Notes: a model not told the origin generated them from the letters alone. A stretch of DNA of 64,000 nucleotides from Anadara kagoshimensis (GCA_021292105.1 CM037868.1:27920139-27984138), one strand, 5' to 3'. Positions 1 through 12,803 are shown, numbered from the stretch's first letter. Program-made: numbers and translations.

Positions 1-3000
1 TTGATAGACATATTTACAAGTGTCATATAGCTGACTAAACCTAGAGTGTTGGATATATTTACGGGTGACATACAGCTGACACAACCTAGATTGATGGATA
101 TATGTACAAGTGACATATAGCTGACACAACCTAGAGTGTTGGATATATTTACGGGTGACATATAGCTGACACAACCCAGATTGATGGACATATTTACAAG
201 TGACATATAGCTGACACAACTGATATTGGTGGACATATTAACGAGTGACATATAGCTGACACAACGTAGATTAGTGGACATATTAACGAGTGACATTTAG
301 CTGACACAACCTAGATTATTAGACATATTTACAAGTGTCATATAGCTGACTAAACCTAGATTGATAGACATATTTACAAGTGACATACAGCTGACACAAC
401 CTAGATTTATAAACATATTTACAAGTGACATATAGCTGACACATGGTAGATTGATTGATATATTTACAAGTGACGTTTAGCTGACGCAACCTAAATTAAA
501 AGACATACTTGCAAATGACATATAGCTGACACATCCTAGATTGATAGACATATTTACAAGTAACATGGACCTGATACATCCTAGATTGATAGACATATTT
601 ACGAATAACACATAGCTGACACAACCGATATTGGTGAAAATATTAACGAGTGACACAATTCACATTGATAGATATATTTACAAGTGATAAATAGCTGACA
701 CAACCTAGATTAAAAGACATATTTACAAGTGACATATAGCTGAAACAACTGATATCAATGGATATATAAACAAGTGATATATTGCTAACACATCTTAGAT
801 TTATGAATATATGTACCAGAGATGCATAGCTGACACATCCTAGATTGATGAACATATTTACAAGTGACATATAGGTGACACAACTTAGATTGATGGATAT
901 ATGTACAAGTGACTTATAGGTGACAAAATCTAGATCGATGGACATATTTACGAATAACACATAGCTGACACAACCGATCTCAATTAATATTAATTAACGA
1001 GTGACATACAGCTGACAGAACATAGATTGATGGATATATTTACAAGTGACATACAGCTGACACATCTCAGATTGGTGGACACATTTACGAGTGTCATATA
1101 GCTGACACAATTTAGATTGATGGATATATATACGAGTGACATATAGCTAACAAAACCTAGATTGATGGACATATTTACGAATAACACTTAGCTGACACAA
1201 CCGATTTTTGTGGACATATTAACGAGTGACATATAGCTGACACAACTTAGATAAGTGGACATATTTACATGTGACATATAGCTGACACAACTTAGATTGA
1301 TGGATATATGTACAAGTGACTTATAGGTGACAAAACCTAGATCGATGGACATATTTACGAGTAACACATAGCTGACACAACCGATACCAATGGATATATT
1401 AACGAGTGACATATAGCTGACACAACCTAGATTGATGGACATATTTACGAATAACACATAGCTGACACAACCGATTTTGGTGGAAATATTAACGAGTGAC
1501 ATATAGCTGACACAACTTAGATTAGTGGACATATTAACGAGTGATATATAGCTGACACAACCTAGATTGATATACATATTAACAAGTAACATATAGCTGA
1601 CACAACCTAGAATGACATACAGCTGTCACAACCTAGATTGATAGACAAATTTACAAGTGACATATAGCTGACACAACCTAGATTGATGGACATATTTACA
1701 AGTGACATATAGCTGACACAACCTAGATACATGGATACATTTACAAGTCACATATAGCTGACACAACCTAGATTAAAAGACATATTTACAAGTGACATAT
1801 AGCTGGCACAATCGATATCGATGGAAATATTTACAAGTGACATATACCTGACACATCCTAGACTGATAAACATATTTAAACAGACATATAACTGACACAA
1901 TTTAGATTAATAGACATATTTATAAGTGACATATAGCTGACACAATTTAGATTGATAGACATATTTACAAGTGACATATAGCTGACACTACTGATATCGA
2001 TGGATATATAAACAAGTGATATATTGCTAACACATCCTAGATTTATGAATATATGTACCAGAGATGTATAGCTGACACAACTTAGATTGATGGATATATG
2101 TATGAGTGACGTATAGCTAACACAACTAAGATTGATAGACATATTTACAAGTGACATTTAGCTGACACAACTTAGTTTGATGGATATTTGTACAAGTGAC
2201 ATATAGCTGACACATCCTAAATTGATGGACATATTTACATGTGACATATAGCTGACATCACTTAGATTGATTGATATATGTACAAGTGACTTATAGGCGA
2301 CAAAAACTAGATCGATGGACATATTTACGAGTAACTTATAGCTGACACAACCGATATCAATGGATATATTAACGAGTGACATACAGCTGACACAACCTAC
2401 ATTGATGGACATATTTACAAGTGACATATAGCTGACACATCTCAGATTGGTGGACACATTTACAAGTGATATATAGCTGACACAATTTAGATTGATGGAT
2501 ATATATACAAGTGACATATAGCTAACAAAACCTAGATTGATGGACATATATACGAATAACATATAGCTGACACAACCGATATTGGTGGACATATTAACTA
2601 GTGATATATAGCTGACACAACCTAGAGTGTTGGATATATTTACGGGTGACATATAGCTGACACATGGTAGATTGGTAGACTTATTTACAAGTGACATATA
2701 ACTGACACAACCTAGATTGATATACATATTAACAAGTAACATATAGCTGACACAACCTAGATTGATGGACATATTTACAAGTGACATATAACTGACACAA
2801 CCTAGATTGATATACATATTAACAAGTAACATATAGCTGACACAACCTAGATTGATGGACATATTTACAAGTGACATATAGCTGACACAACCTAGATTCA
2901 TGGATATATTTACAAGTCTCACATAGCTGACACAACCTAGATTGATAGACATATTTACAAGTGACATACAGCTGACACAACCTAGATTGATAGACATTTT

Positions 3001-6000
3001 TACAAGTGACATATAGCTGAAACATGGTAGATTGATTGATATATTTAAAACTGACGTATAGCTGACACAACCTAAATTTAAAGACATATTTACAAGTAAC
3101 ATATAGCTGACACAATCTAGATTAAAAAACATATTTACAAGTGACATATAGCTGACACATCCAAGATTGATGGACATACTTACAAATGACATATAGATGA
3201 CACATCCTAGATTGATCGACATATTTACAAGTGACATGGACCTGACACAACCTAGATTGATAGACATATGTACAGGTAACATAAAACTGACACAATTTAC
3301 ATTGATAGACATATTTACAAGTGACATATAACTGACACAATCTAGATTGATATACATATTTACAAGTGATATATAGCTAACACAACCTAGATTGATTGAC
3401 ACATGTACAATTGACATATAGCTGACACAACTGATATCGATTGATATATAAACGAGTGATATATTGCTGACACATCCTAGATTTATAAATATATGTACCA
3501 GTGATGTAGCTGACATATCCTATATTGATGGACATATTTACAAGTGATATATAGCTGACACAACTTAGATTGATAGACATATTTACAAGTGACATATAAC
3601 TGACACAATCTAGATTGATATACATATTTACAAGTGATATATAGCTAACACAACCTAGATTGATTGACACATGTACAATTGACATATAGCTGACACAACT
3701 GATATCGATTGATATATAAACGAGTGATATATTGCTGACACATCCTAGATTTATAAATATATGTACAAGTGATGTATAGCTAACACAACTTAGATTGATG
3801 GACATATTTACAAGTGATATATAGCTGACACAACTTAGATTGATGGACATATTTACAAGTGACATTTAGCTGACACAACTTAGATTGATGGATATATGTA
3901 CAAGTGATATATAGCTGACACATCCTAGATTGATGGACATATTTCCAAGTGACATATAGCTGACACAACCTAGATACATGGATACATTTACAAGTGACAT
4001 ATAGCTGACACAACATAGATTGATAGACATATTTACAGGTAACATAAAACTGACACAATTTACATTGATAGACATATTTACAACTGACATATAACTGACA
4101 TAATCTAGATTGATAGACATATTTATAAGTGACATATAACTGACACAATCTAGATTGATAGAAATATTTACAGGTAACATATAACTGACACAATTTACAT
4201 TGATAGACATATTTACAAGTGACATATAACTGACATAATCTAGATTGATAGACATATTTATAAGTGACATATAACTGACACAATCTAGATTGATATACAT
4301 ATTTACAAGTGATATATAGCTGACACAACCTAGATTGATTGACATATGTACAATTGACATATAGCTGACACAACTGATATCGATTGATATATAAACGAGT
4401 GATATATTGATGACACATCCTAGCTTTATGAATATATGTACAAGTGATGTATAGCTGACATATCCTATATTGATGGACATATTTACAAGTAATATATAGC
4501 TGACACAACTTAGATTGATAGACATATTTACAAGTGACATTTAGCTGACACAACTTAGATTGATGGATATATGTACAAGTGACATATAGCTGACACATCC
4601 TAGATTGATGGACATATTTACACGTTACATATAGCTGACACAACTTAGATTGATGGATATATTTACAAGTGACATATTGCTTACACAACCTTGATTAAAA
4701 AACATATTTACAAGTGACATATAGCTGACACAACCGATATCGATGGATATATTAACGAATGACATATAGCTGACACAACTGATTTCGATGGATATATTAA
4801 CGAGTGACATACAGCTGACACAACCTAGAATGATAGACATATTTACAAGTGACATATAGCTGACACAACCTAGATTGATGGACATATTTACAAGTGACAT
4901 ATAGCTGACACAACCCAGATTGATGTATATATTTACAAGTGACATATAGCTGACACAACCTAGATTAAAAGACATATTTACAAGTGACATATAGCTGACA
5001 AAACCGATATCGATGGATATATTAACAAATGACATATAGCTGACACATCCTAGATTGATAGACATATTTACAAGTGACATTTACCTGACACATCCTAGAT
5101 TGATAGACATATTTACAAGTTACATATAACTGACACAATCTAGATTAATATACATATTTATAAGTGACATATAGCTGACACATCCTAGATTGATATACAT
5201 ATTTACAAGTGATATATAGGTAACAGAACCTAGATTGATGGTCATATTTACAAGTGACATATAGCTGATACATCTCAGATTGGTGGACACATTTACGAGT
5301 GTCATTTAGCTGACACAACTTGGATTGATGGATATATATACGAGTGACATATAGCTAACAAACCTAGATTGATGGACATATTTACGAATAACACATAGCT
5401 GACACCACCGATATTGGTGGATATATTAACGAGTGACATATAGCTGACACAACTTAGATTAGTGGACATATTAACGAGTGATATATATATAGCTGACACA
5501 ACCTAGAGTGTTGGATATATTTACGGGTGACATATAGCTGAATCATGTTACATTAGTGGACATATTTACAAGTGACATATAACTGACACAACCTAGATTC
5601 ATGGATATATTTACAAGTGACATATAGCTGACACAACCTAGATTGATAGACATATTTACAAGTGACATACAGCTGACACAACCTAGATTGATAGACATAT
5701 TTACAAGTGACATATAGCTGTCACAACCTAGATTAAAAGACATATTTACAAGTGACATATAGTTGACACATGGTAGATTGATGGATATATTTACAAGTGA
5801 CATATAGCTGACACAACCTAGATTGATAGACATATTTACAAGTGACATATAGCTGTCACAACCTAGATTAAAATACATATTTACAAGTGACATATAGCTG
5901 ACACATGGTAGATTGATGGATATATTTACAAGTGACGTATAGCTGACACAACCTAGATTTAAAGTCATATTTACAAGTGACATATAGCTGACACAACCTA

Positions 6001-6265
6001 GATTAAAAGACATATTTACAAGTGACATATTGCTGACACATCCAAGATTGATGGACATACTTGCAAATGACAAAAAGCTGACACAATCTAGATTGATAGA
6101 CATATTTACAAGTGTCATACAGCTGACACAACCTAGACTAATAGAATATTTACAAGTGACATATAGCTGACACAACCTAAATTGATGGATTTATGTACAA
6201 GTGACATATAGCTGACACAACCTAGATTGATAGACATATTTGCGAGCGACATATATCTGACACAT
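1..6265. repeat. 45-bp minisatellite array (about 139 copies)
   Basis: Contiguous imperfect tandem repeat with a 45-bp period, built around 'acatatttacaagtgacat' followed by 'agctgacacaacctaga'. It is already in progress at the window edge. Several monomer variants alternate: one with ttgatggacatattta, one with gatatcgatggatata, one with attaaaagacat and one with tttatgaatatatgta. Because 45 is a multiple of three and many monomers lack stops, long minus-strand frames read a 15-residue repeat (MSLVNMSINLGCVSY-like). Composition follows the monomer and nothing suggests translation. The array decays between about 6200 and 6300, about 130 bp before the acceptor of a channel exon, so it probably lies in an intron of that gene. 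That last point is inference, because the upstream exons are outside the window. Confidence 0.95.
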
Positions 6266-6399
6266 CCCAGATTGAGGAATATATTATCCTGTAATCCATT
6301 TATCCGACACACCATAGATTGGCATATAGCTAATACATGCCAGTTTATTGACATAAGTATGAGTGACATAAAGTTGACACAACCTATTCTTTTGTTCAG

Positions 6400-9205
6400 G
6401 ATTTGTCGATTAATGTTTCATCAGAACTGACAAATGAAGAGTTAATACTAAAGGAAGATGATCAAGATTTGTCCAGACTCAATGTGTCATGTCTTGTTGA
6501 TGAACAGGAGTGGCATCTCAGCGATCTTGTAGAAGCTGAAGAAAGAATGCTCAAGAAAGAATTCAGTGAAGCCAAAAATATAGCTTATCCTGGTATACTT
6601 GTCAAATGTGTTGCTACCAGAAGGCCTGGCTTCTTTGTATGGAATATTCTAATCATCATGGTTAGTAAAACTAAAATCATCATAAAAATACATCAACCAT
6701 ATAATACTTTTAACTCTCTGTGACTATTTTTTCACGAAGCATTGCGCATTTAGAAATCAGTCTCAGCTCCTTCCGAAGAGACCTTAAAAACCAACGCCCC
6801 GTTTCAGGACAGGCGTGGCACGTTAAGGAACCCTCCCTGCCTAAGCCTTCTACAAAGGTAAAAAATTTCTGCATTTCACCTATAGTTGGTGACATCTCAA
6901 TATAAGTGTAATATTCATGACTGGGGCGTAAAGCATCAATCAATCAATCTTTTGTTGTAAAGGGATGTTGCTTATATTGGAGATTTCGAATTAAGATGGA
7001 GAAGACTTTAAGGGTGGTTTAAGGGGTAATATCAGAAGTACAACACTTGAAGTTTTATTTCAATGGGTATTTTGATTCATTAAACAAGTTGTTAAAATGT
7101 TCAGCTATTTAAATCAATGTGATCTTAATGAAGGTCAAGATACATATATCAATATGTATTAAACAATCACGTATGAAATGCATCATTTTTTCTTCTGTGA
7201 TCCTCCTCCATTGTGAGTACCGTCTCTGTTTTGTGATTCCGTTTCCCTTTTATGGAAATTATCTAATATAATTATGTATTCAGTGGTGTAGCGTGTATAT
7301 AAGCCAATAATCTGTGCTTCTACATACACTGTATTTTATATTTAAAAACAATAATCCAACATGTCATTAGCCATGTCATTTACAATATACAAACATCTTC
7401 TTATATTGATAACTGTGGACAAAATTCCAACAAGAAAAAAAATCACTAGATTTTGCTTCTCTCTTCAAATTTTCAGGGGAGCATGCTCCCATACCCTCCT
7501 GGCATGAACGCACTGGCAACAGGCTTGCACACTATTTTTTGCTGGCTACACCACTGGTATTGTTGATATAGGGGTTAAGACTTGAAGTGACTTTTTGTTT
7601 ATTTTTATCATGTTTTTGTTGTTACAGACGATCATTAGTTCTCTGTCTTTTTGTTCGTTTGTTGTGGATAGAGACTTACCTCAAAGAAGATTACAGCTGG
7701 GATTTACACTCACTCTTACAGGGGTAGCATTTAGATTTGTAACCAACCAAAGTCTTCCTAAAATCTCTTACCTCACAAAACTGGTATGTGTTAAACCAAT
7801 AAACTTTCTAGAGATGTCATTTATAGTGTTATAACTTCTGTTATCATGCACAAAGCATAACGCTCCATTTAGCATATCATGATTAGTTTCCTCTGAATAA
7901 CTTAAATTACCAACTTGTATAACAATCGTAACGCTTTCTTCATGATATGTCGCTGTGGCCATATAAGACCAAATGCGCTTTTTCTGACAATTTCACATTT
8001 TTTCGATATGGCGCAAATCAGATTTCAAAAGAGATATACTATTTGAACGTCGACAATGGTTTTTCTTGTCCGTGAAAACATTGGTAAAATTATGAAATTA
8101 TCATTAATTGTTTTATTTCGAATTTGGTGTGTGTAATAATTCATTTAATTCTGTACATATACATCTTTGTTTTTATACACATAAACTGTCTGATTTCAAA
8201 ATTTCATTTTTGACAGTTTAGCGAAATATAAGCGTTACGATTATTTTGCAATGACTGATAAATATTCTTGAAAATACATGAAGTCCTGTTTATAGTCTGT
8301 TTTAACTTAGAAGTGTATGTAGTGATTGATTGAATGCAATTAAAACTAAGATTAAATGTTACAGACTATAAAACTCCTCACGCCTTGTGTGTTAACTGGC
8401 AGCCATTCCTGTAGACAATGTTATTGTTCTATAGTTCCTGCTGTCAGCGTTTGCGAATGCATACATATAGCAATGCTGGTAAATACTTTTGGGTATCTTG
8501 ATAAATAATGTCAATGTTGAACTTCCTTGAGCAAGGACAAAGGAAAAGGTTTGATTTTTTAAATTTTGAAAAAATATTAAAATACAATATAAACATTTGA
8601 ATAAAAAATGACATCCTATCCTTACTTAGTTATACTTTTAACCTAAATGTAATTAATTTTCTGAAACTTGCTTTAAAATGGAGTTATTGGATCTGCAGAT
8701 TTTAGGCCAGTATTTTGTTTTTATAAATTATCTCCCCTTAAAAATTCTCAATCTCCTTGCAGTTAGTTGTTGTTACCTTTGATATTTATTTAGAGTTTCT
8801 AACCGGAACATAGCTTTTTTAGCCCGCATTCTTGTTATTTTTAACTCGCCTGAGTCAAAGGCTGTAGAGAGTTTCTCTGATCAAAGTTTACCATTTATAA
8901 TTCATATTCTGTTGTAAGTGTTGGTCTGGTCTGAAATAGTTTGAGCCTTCTGTATAGCAGTTATATATTCTTATTTAACTTATCAGTCATCTTGAACCTG
9001 ACTTATTTATTTATTTATTTTACAGGATAAGTACATCCTTTTCAGTATGATATTTAACTATTTGGTCAGTATATGGCATGCAATCATCACGTTTTTTGAG
9101 TATGACCTCAGCCTTCAGAGATGGTTAGATATCGGCGCCTTTATATTTTTTCTGGCACTCTACATCCTGTTTCAGATTATTTTTGTGTTGATAGTGGTAA
9201 TAAAG
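6400..9205 (+). CDS. Pentameric ligand-gated ion channel, 3' part (three exons), ELIC-like pore
   Basis: Partial gene for a subunit of a plasma-membrane pentameric ligand-gated ion channel. Three exons, all phase 0: 6400-6660 (acceptor ttgttcag, donor gttagt), 7628-7783 (acceptor ttgttacag, donor gtatgt) and 9026-9205 (acceptor ttttacag, donor gtgagt). Together they give 199 residues. Residues 1-75 are the end of the extracellular domain (EWHLSDLV, then ILVKCVATRRPGFFVWN, the strand leading into M1). M1 is about 76-98 (WNILIIM/TIISSLSFCSF) and crosses the first splice junction. M2 is about 104-125 (RRLQLGFTLTLTGVAF), followed by the M2-M3 loop SLPKISYLTKLDKY. M3 is about 140-160 and M4 about 177-199 (FIFFLALYILFQIIFVLIVV). 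The M3-M4 loop is very short, as in prokaryotic channels. By eye M2 matches bacterial ELIC better than nicotinic or GABA/glycine receptors. The ligand-binding exons lie upstream of the window. The terminal exon was not identified; an acceptor at 10040 followed by CCGATAAACAGATAA would give a PINR-stop ending, but this is weak. Confidence 0.82.
6765..6950 (+). mobile_element. SINE 3' fragment in channel intron
   Basis: The stretch carries ggcgtggcacgttaagg, then 'ttggtgacatctcaatataag', 'atgactggggcgtaaagc' and a short tail of ATCA repeats. The same ordered blocks occur at about 12960-13110, 27950-28106 and 32554-32710. This is the conserved 3' part of a molluscan-type tRNA-derived SINE. The tRNA-like head is absent or unrecognisable here, so the copy is 5'-truncated. 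It lies between the first and second visible channel exons. The left boundary is approximate. Confidence 0.6.
7281..7556. mobile_element. Non-autonomous hAT-like MITE, 276 bp
   Basis: Perfect 12-bp terminal inverted repeats CAGTGGTGTAGC (7281-7292) and GCTACACCACTG (7545-7556) bound an element with no coding capacity. The 5-bp direct repeat GTATT lies immediately outside each end (7276-7280 and 7557-7561). The CAGTGG...GTAGC terminus is of the hAT type, although hAT target duplications are normally 8 bp. The interior includes a 14-bp palindrome GGGAGCATGCTCCC (7477-7490). It sits in the intron between channel exons 1 and 2. Confidence 0.7.
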
Positions 9206-10133
9206 GTGAGTCATTTGCCATAAAAGGTTTATAATTTTTGGCAAACAACAAAATTACCCTAAAAACGAAAAACAAATGCTTAATATAGAACCTCAAATCC
9301 TCAGGCGTTGAAAAATACATCATTATCGTAATAATCTGACTTTTAACCAGGGCATAATGTCTGAATTCGAATGTGAAAAGGATCAACGCCACTTTAGTAT
9401 GGAAATCCCCAATCATTTTTATTACATAACTCACATAATCATGATTAAGTATACATACTATTAATGCACTTTATGGGAAAAAAGAGATTAGGGCGCACGT
9501 TATTGAAACCAAATTTTGATTTTTTTTTTAATTTATCAATCGATAATTTTATTATGTTCTCATAATGTAAATTATGTACCCATAATGTGAATTATGTACT
9601 AAAAGTGATTGCGTCGTTCCATTATGGCAAGCCGTCACCATTTTAATCCCCATAATTGCAGTATGTAGATAATACATACTTACGTACATAATGCATAAAT
9701 TAACTTGCCCGTTAATGAGCACCGTTTAGCCAATCAGACGCCTGGTAACAAAAGGCTCTATAGACCTAATGACTTAATGATTCAACATTGGGATGTACTT
9801 TCGACTTGTATCTAGACATATTTAAAAAAAAATAAAATAAAAAAATAAAAACCACACTAATTGTCTTCTTCAAGTTAAGATTCGCGTTAATTTTGTACTC
9901 GGATCCATTAGGAATCCGTGCCGACGACTAAGGTTTTCCTGAGGACGAAGATTGTGTTACACACCTACGGAATAACTGAACCCATGTGTATATGCGTAGC
10001 TTTATATAATCATTGATATATGGGCATGTATTATTTTTAGCCGATAAACAGATAAAATATATTTGTGTTTATTATGAGAACATAAAATCTTTTATTGACC
10101 CTTCAATGGCGTATCTTGTATTAGCAACTACTA
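9206..10133. other. AT-rich stretch 3' of channel exon 3, no firm gene
   Basis: This should contain the end of the channel gene. The only candidate terminal exon seen is 10041-10055, after the acceptor-like tattatttttag. It would encode PINR and a stop in phase 0. Short repeats of cataatgtaaattatgta occur near 9560-9600, and an A-rich tract lies at 9822-9850. Nothing else was recognised. Confidence 0.3.
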
Positions 10134-11125
10134 GTACAAATACAAATACAAATACTTTATTGTACAAATACACCCTCTAGGGGCCGTGTACAGTCAATAC
10201 AAGTATAATAATTACATACATACAATAAAACAAACAGTTAATGGCATTTTAAGATATTTTGTCTAAGTGAGAAACAATTATGTACAAATCTTGCAATAAG
10301 GGCAGAGTGTCTTTCAGGGGGATTGAACATGAATGTAGATAGTTCAGGGAAGTTAATTTTAAGATGTCTGGGAAAACATGAGATAAAATAGTGAATATGT
10401 TTTTTCGGTAGGCGGCATATGCCGAGCAGGATAATAAGAGATGAAGCTCATCTTCTATATGATCCCCTGTGCATAACTTGCATGTGCGTTCTAAAATTGG
10501 TAAACCTTTATACCTCCCGCGCTCTATCTCGAGATCATGTGCGCTGAGTCTTAATTTAGTAAATGATGTGCGATGAGAATTATTTCTAATAGCCAAGTAT
10601 GGCGCGTATTCCATGCAGGGATTAAACTTATAATATGTTCTAAGTTTATTTGATTTAGTGTGTGCATCCGAAGTTTGTACTGTGTACTGTTGTAAGAATT
10701 CTGTTTTAAGTGCTTTTTCGATTGTCAAATTTTGGACTGTGTGGCATCTATGTTAGTTTCTTTTGAAGAGTATTAATTTTGAAATAAGTCGATAGTTTAT
10801 TATTTATTTGAGAGATTGATATGTCCTCCAGATATGCTTTATGTATCAGTCTATGACTATCTGAGTTAACTAGTCTGTTCCAATAGTTAATAGTATTTAA
10901 AAATATATTTAACGAGAGAGGATATGTACCAAGTTCTGCCAGGGGGCCGACATTGGAGCATTTCCTAGGTAGCTGTAGGATCGATTTACAGATTTTTACC
11001 AAGGTTTCATCACAGACGTTGTTATTCCAATTTTGAAATATATTATCGTTCCCTATATTGCAGATTTGAGTGCCCCATACCTCCGAGGCATACAGAATTA
11101 TTGGTTTAATAATTGAATTAACGTT
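10134..11125 (-). pseudogene. 5'-truncated LINE: reverse-transcriptase C-terminal remnant
   Basis: Minus-strand remnant of the last part of a non-LTR retrotransposon polyprotein. From about 11122 down it reads KPIILYASEVWGTQICNIG, then KICKSILQLPRKCSNVGPLA, then ELGTYPLSLN and YWNRLV. After a break it continues at 10728-10249 with LRLSAHDLEIERGRYKGLP and a cysteine cluster CKLCTGDHIEDELHLLLSCS. This order (YASEVWG, LAELGTYPL, a Cys/His zinc-knuckle-like end) is typical of animal LINE C-termini. The frame is broken at about 10729-10748 by a stop and a 1-bp shift. The element ends with a short tail of TACAAA repeats (10134-10155; ATTTGT on the element strand). The 5' end, including the catalytic reverse-transcriptase motifs, is missing, so the copy is dead. 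Confidence 0.75.
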
Positions 11126-12287
11126 TTAACTATCACTTAATTTTAAAAATCAAGTTTCTGACAAATTAACCTGCTATAGCTATTCAATAACACCTGTCTA
11201 TATTTCCTCTAACAAAAAGCTGGATAATAAATGTCTGTATGATTGGGAAACCATCCATAAAAAACTGAACTAAACTAAAACTGGAAGTTTTAGAAAATAG
11301 CTATTAAGGGGGAAACTACTCTAAATTAAATTTCTGACAAACATTCCTCTATATTCCGTTTTAAAATAACTAATTTTTATTTTTATGTTACTCAATGTCG
11401 TGTAGTTATACATCAGTACACGTGTTTGTACTATAATAACGGGGAATTTAGCTCAATTTTAACTAATTAAATTTTAAAATACAACATACAAATTCACTCT
11501 ATTTTCACTAACTTTTAATCGGAATAGCGACCCGGACTATCCAGTGGTCACCTCCAGACTGACGCTAAACATAATACAAAAAACAAACAATGCTATCAAA
11601 AATACCCGGTGGTCATAGAAACACATTAAACACTATAAAAGGACCCTATAAAGTCGTGGCCTTATGTCCCACCAGGGACGAAGAGGATAGGAAAAATAGG
11701 AATAAAGTCTATTAACGGAAGTAATTAATGTCACCAGGATAAATCAAGTAAAGTCCGAAATAATGGAAAGCCTTCAGGTATAATCGACAAATGAACGTAA
11801 CTAATCCGTTACCTGTGGCATTAATAGAAGATTGTAAAAACGTGTAAATGAAATAACTAAATGTATAAAGTCTAAAATTCAGAAAATTGAATAAAATAAA
11901 ATATATCGAATTTTGCACTGTCACAGTACGTTGTATACAATAGGTAACGGTACTTGCTGCACCTTGTATCACCAGGAACGTTGAAATCCGTTCGGCATAT
12001 CTAAAGTTAATATCATCATTTCAATTTTTAGGAAAATTATTAAAATATATACGTTCAATTTCTAATGAAGAAAATCGACATTTAAACTCAAATTTAATTA
12101 TTCTTTTACTACCACCAATGCCAAATTCCTTTGCTTATTACGTGTTTATGTTGTCCACATTTTTAAAGTGGAGTAGTCTACCTTTGTAGGAAATCTCTAA
12201 AAATATCCACCTCCTGGTAGTTACTACTTGTATAAAAAGCGACCCAGTGAATCTTGTAAACACCCCCCCCCCCCTCATGATCTTAAC
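11126..12287. other. Gene-free AT-rich stretch
   Basis: No credible exon, RNA gene or repeat family was recognised. Short open frames here have no domain signature or splice context. A C homopolymer of about 12 bases lies near 12264-12275. Confidence 0.4.
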
Positions 12288-12457
12288 CTGCTCTGTTCTA
12301 TCATTATTTATATCATACATGTATATGAGAAGCTGAATAATTTGCACATACAACACTGCAGGTTGATGAGGCATCTCTAGATCATTGTCTTTCTGAGAAA
12401 ATTGCAATGCCGCACAGAGAGTGAAAGACTGGAAGGTAAGACTTCCCACACAGGCTG
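12288..12457 (-). CDS. Possible internal exon of unknown gene
   Basis: A minus-strand open segment is bounded by an acceptor-like ggaatcccttttag (exon start 12457) and a donor-like CAG/gttaag (exon end 12288). Two leading bases are followed by 56 codons, starting ACVGSLTFQSFTLCAALQFS and ending NNDRTEQ. It has a balanced amino-acid composition, unlike the surrounding low-complexity frames, and ends exactly on a codon boundary. I do not recognise the family and see no partner exon in the window, so it could be an isolated spurious frame or a transposon fragment. Confidence 0.3.
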
Positions 12458-12803
12458 CTAAAAGGGATTCCAGACAAGGTTGAAAAATTGTAGCTAGACA
12501 ATGACAAATTATTATTAGATAATGGCTGCTCTACCAAATAAGTTAACCAGACCACAGTACTTCTTCCATTCTTCTTATGGTTCTCATATACTAGTGTTTA
12601 ATTTTACCATTGCCAACACTGGCTATGAAATAGAGTATAGGCCTGTCAAAAGTTTAACACTTACCTATCGAAATGGTGCTGACTCGACAGCTGTACTGCA
12701 ACCCATAACTAGCTGTATCTCAGAAACTGTTTGACAGCTTCTGTCGATATCTTTATACCGCTCGGTTCCTCCTTAGCTGTTTCAGGCTCTCGATCCCTTG
12801 TTA

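Noticed and set aside
2158-3516. Long minus-strand frame (452 codons) reading a 15-residue repeat
   Set aside because: It follows the 45-bp monomer exactly, and overlapping frames on the same strand are equally open. No start context, splice sites or non-repeat domain. Treated as satellite.
12660-12735. Minus-strand MGCSTAVESAPFR start followed by a gtaagt donor
   Set aside because: An in-frame TAG sits right at the donor, so the frame cannot continue into a next exon as drawn.
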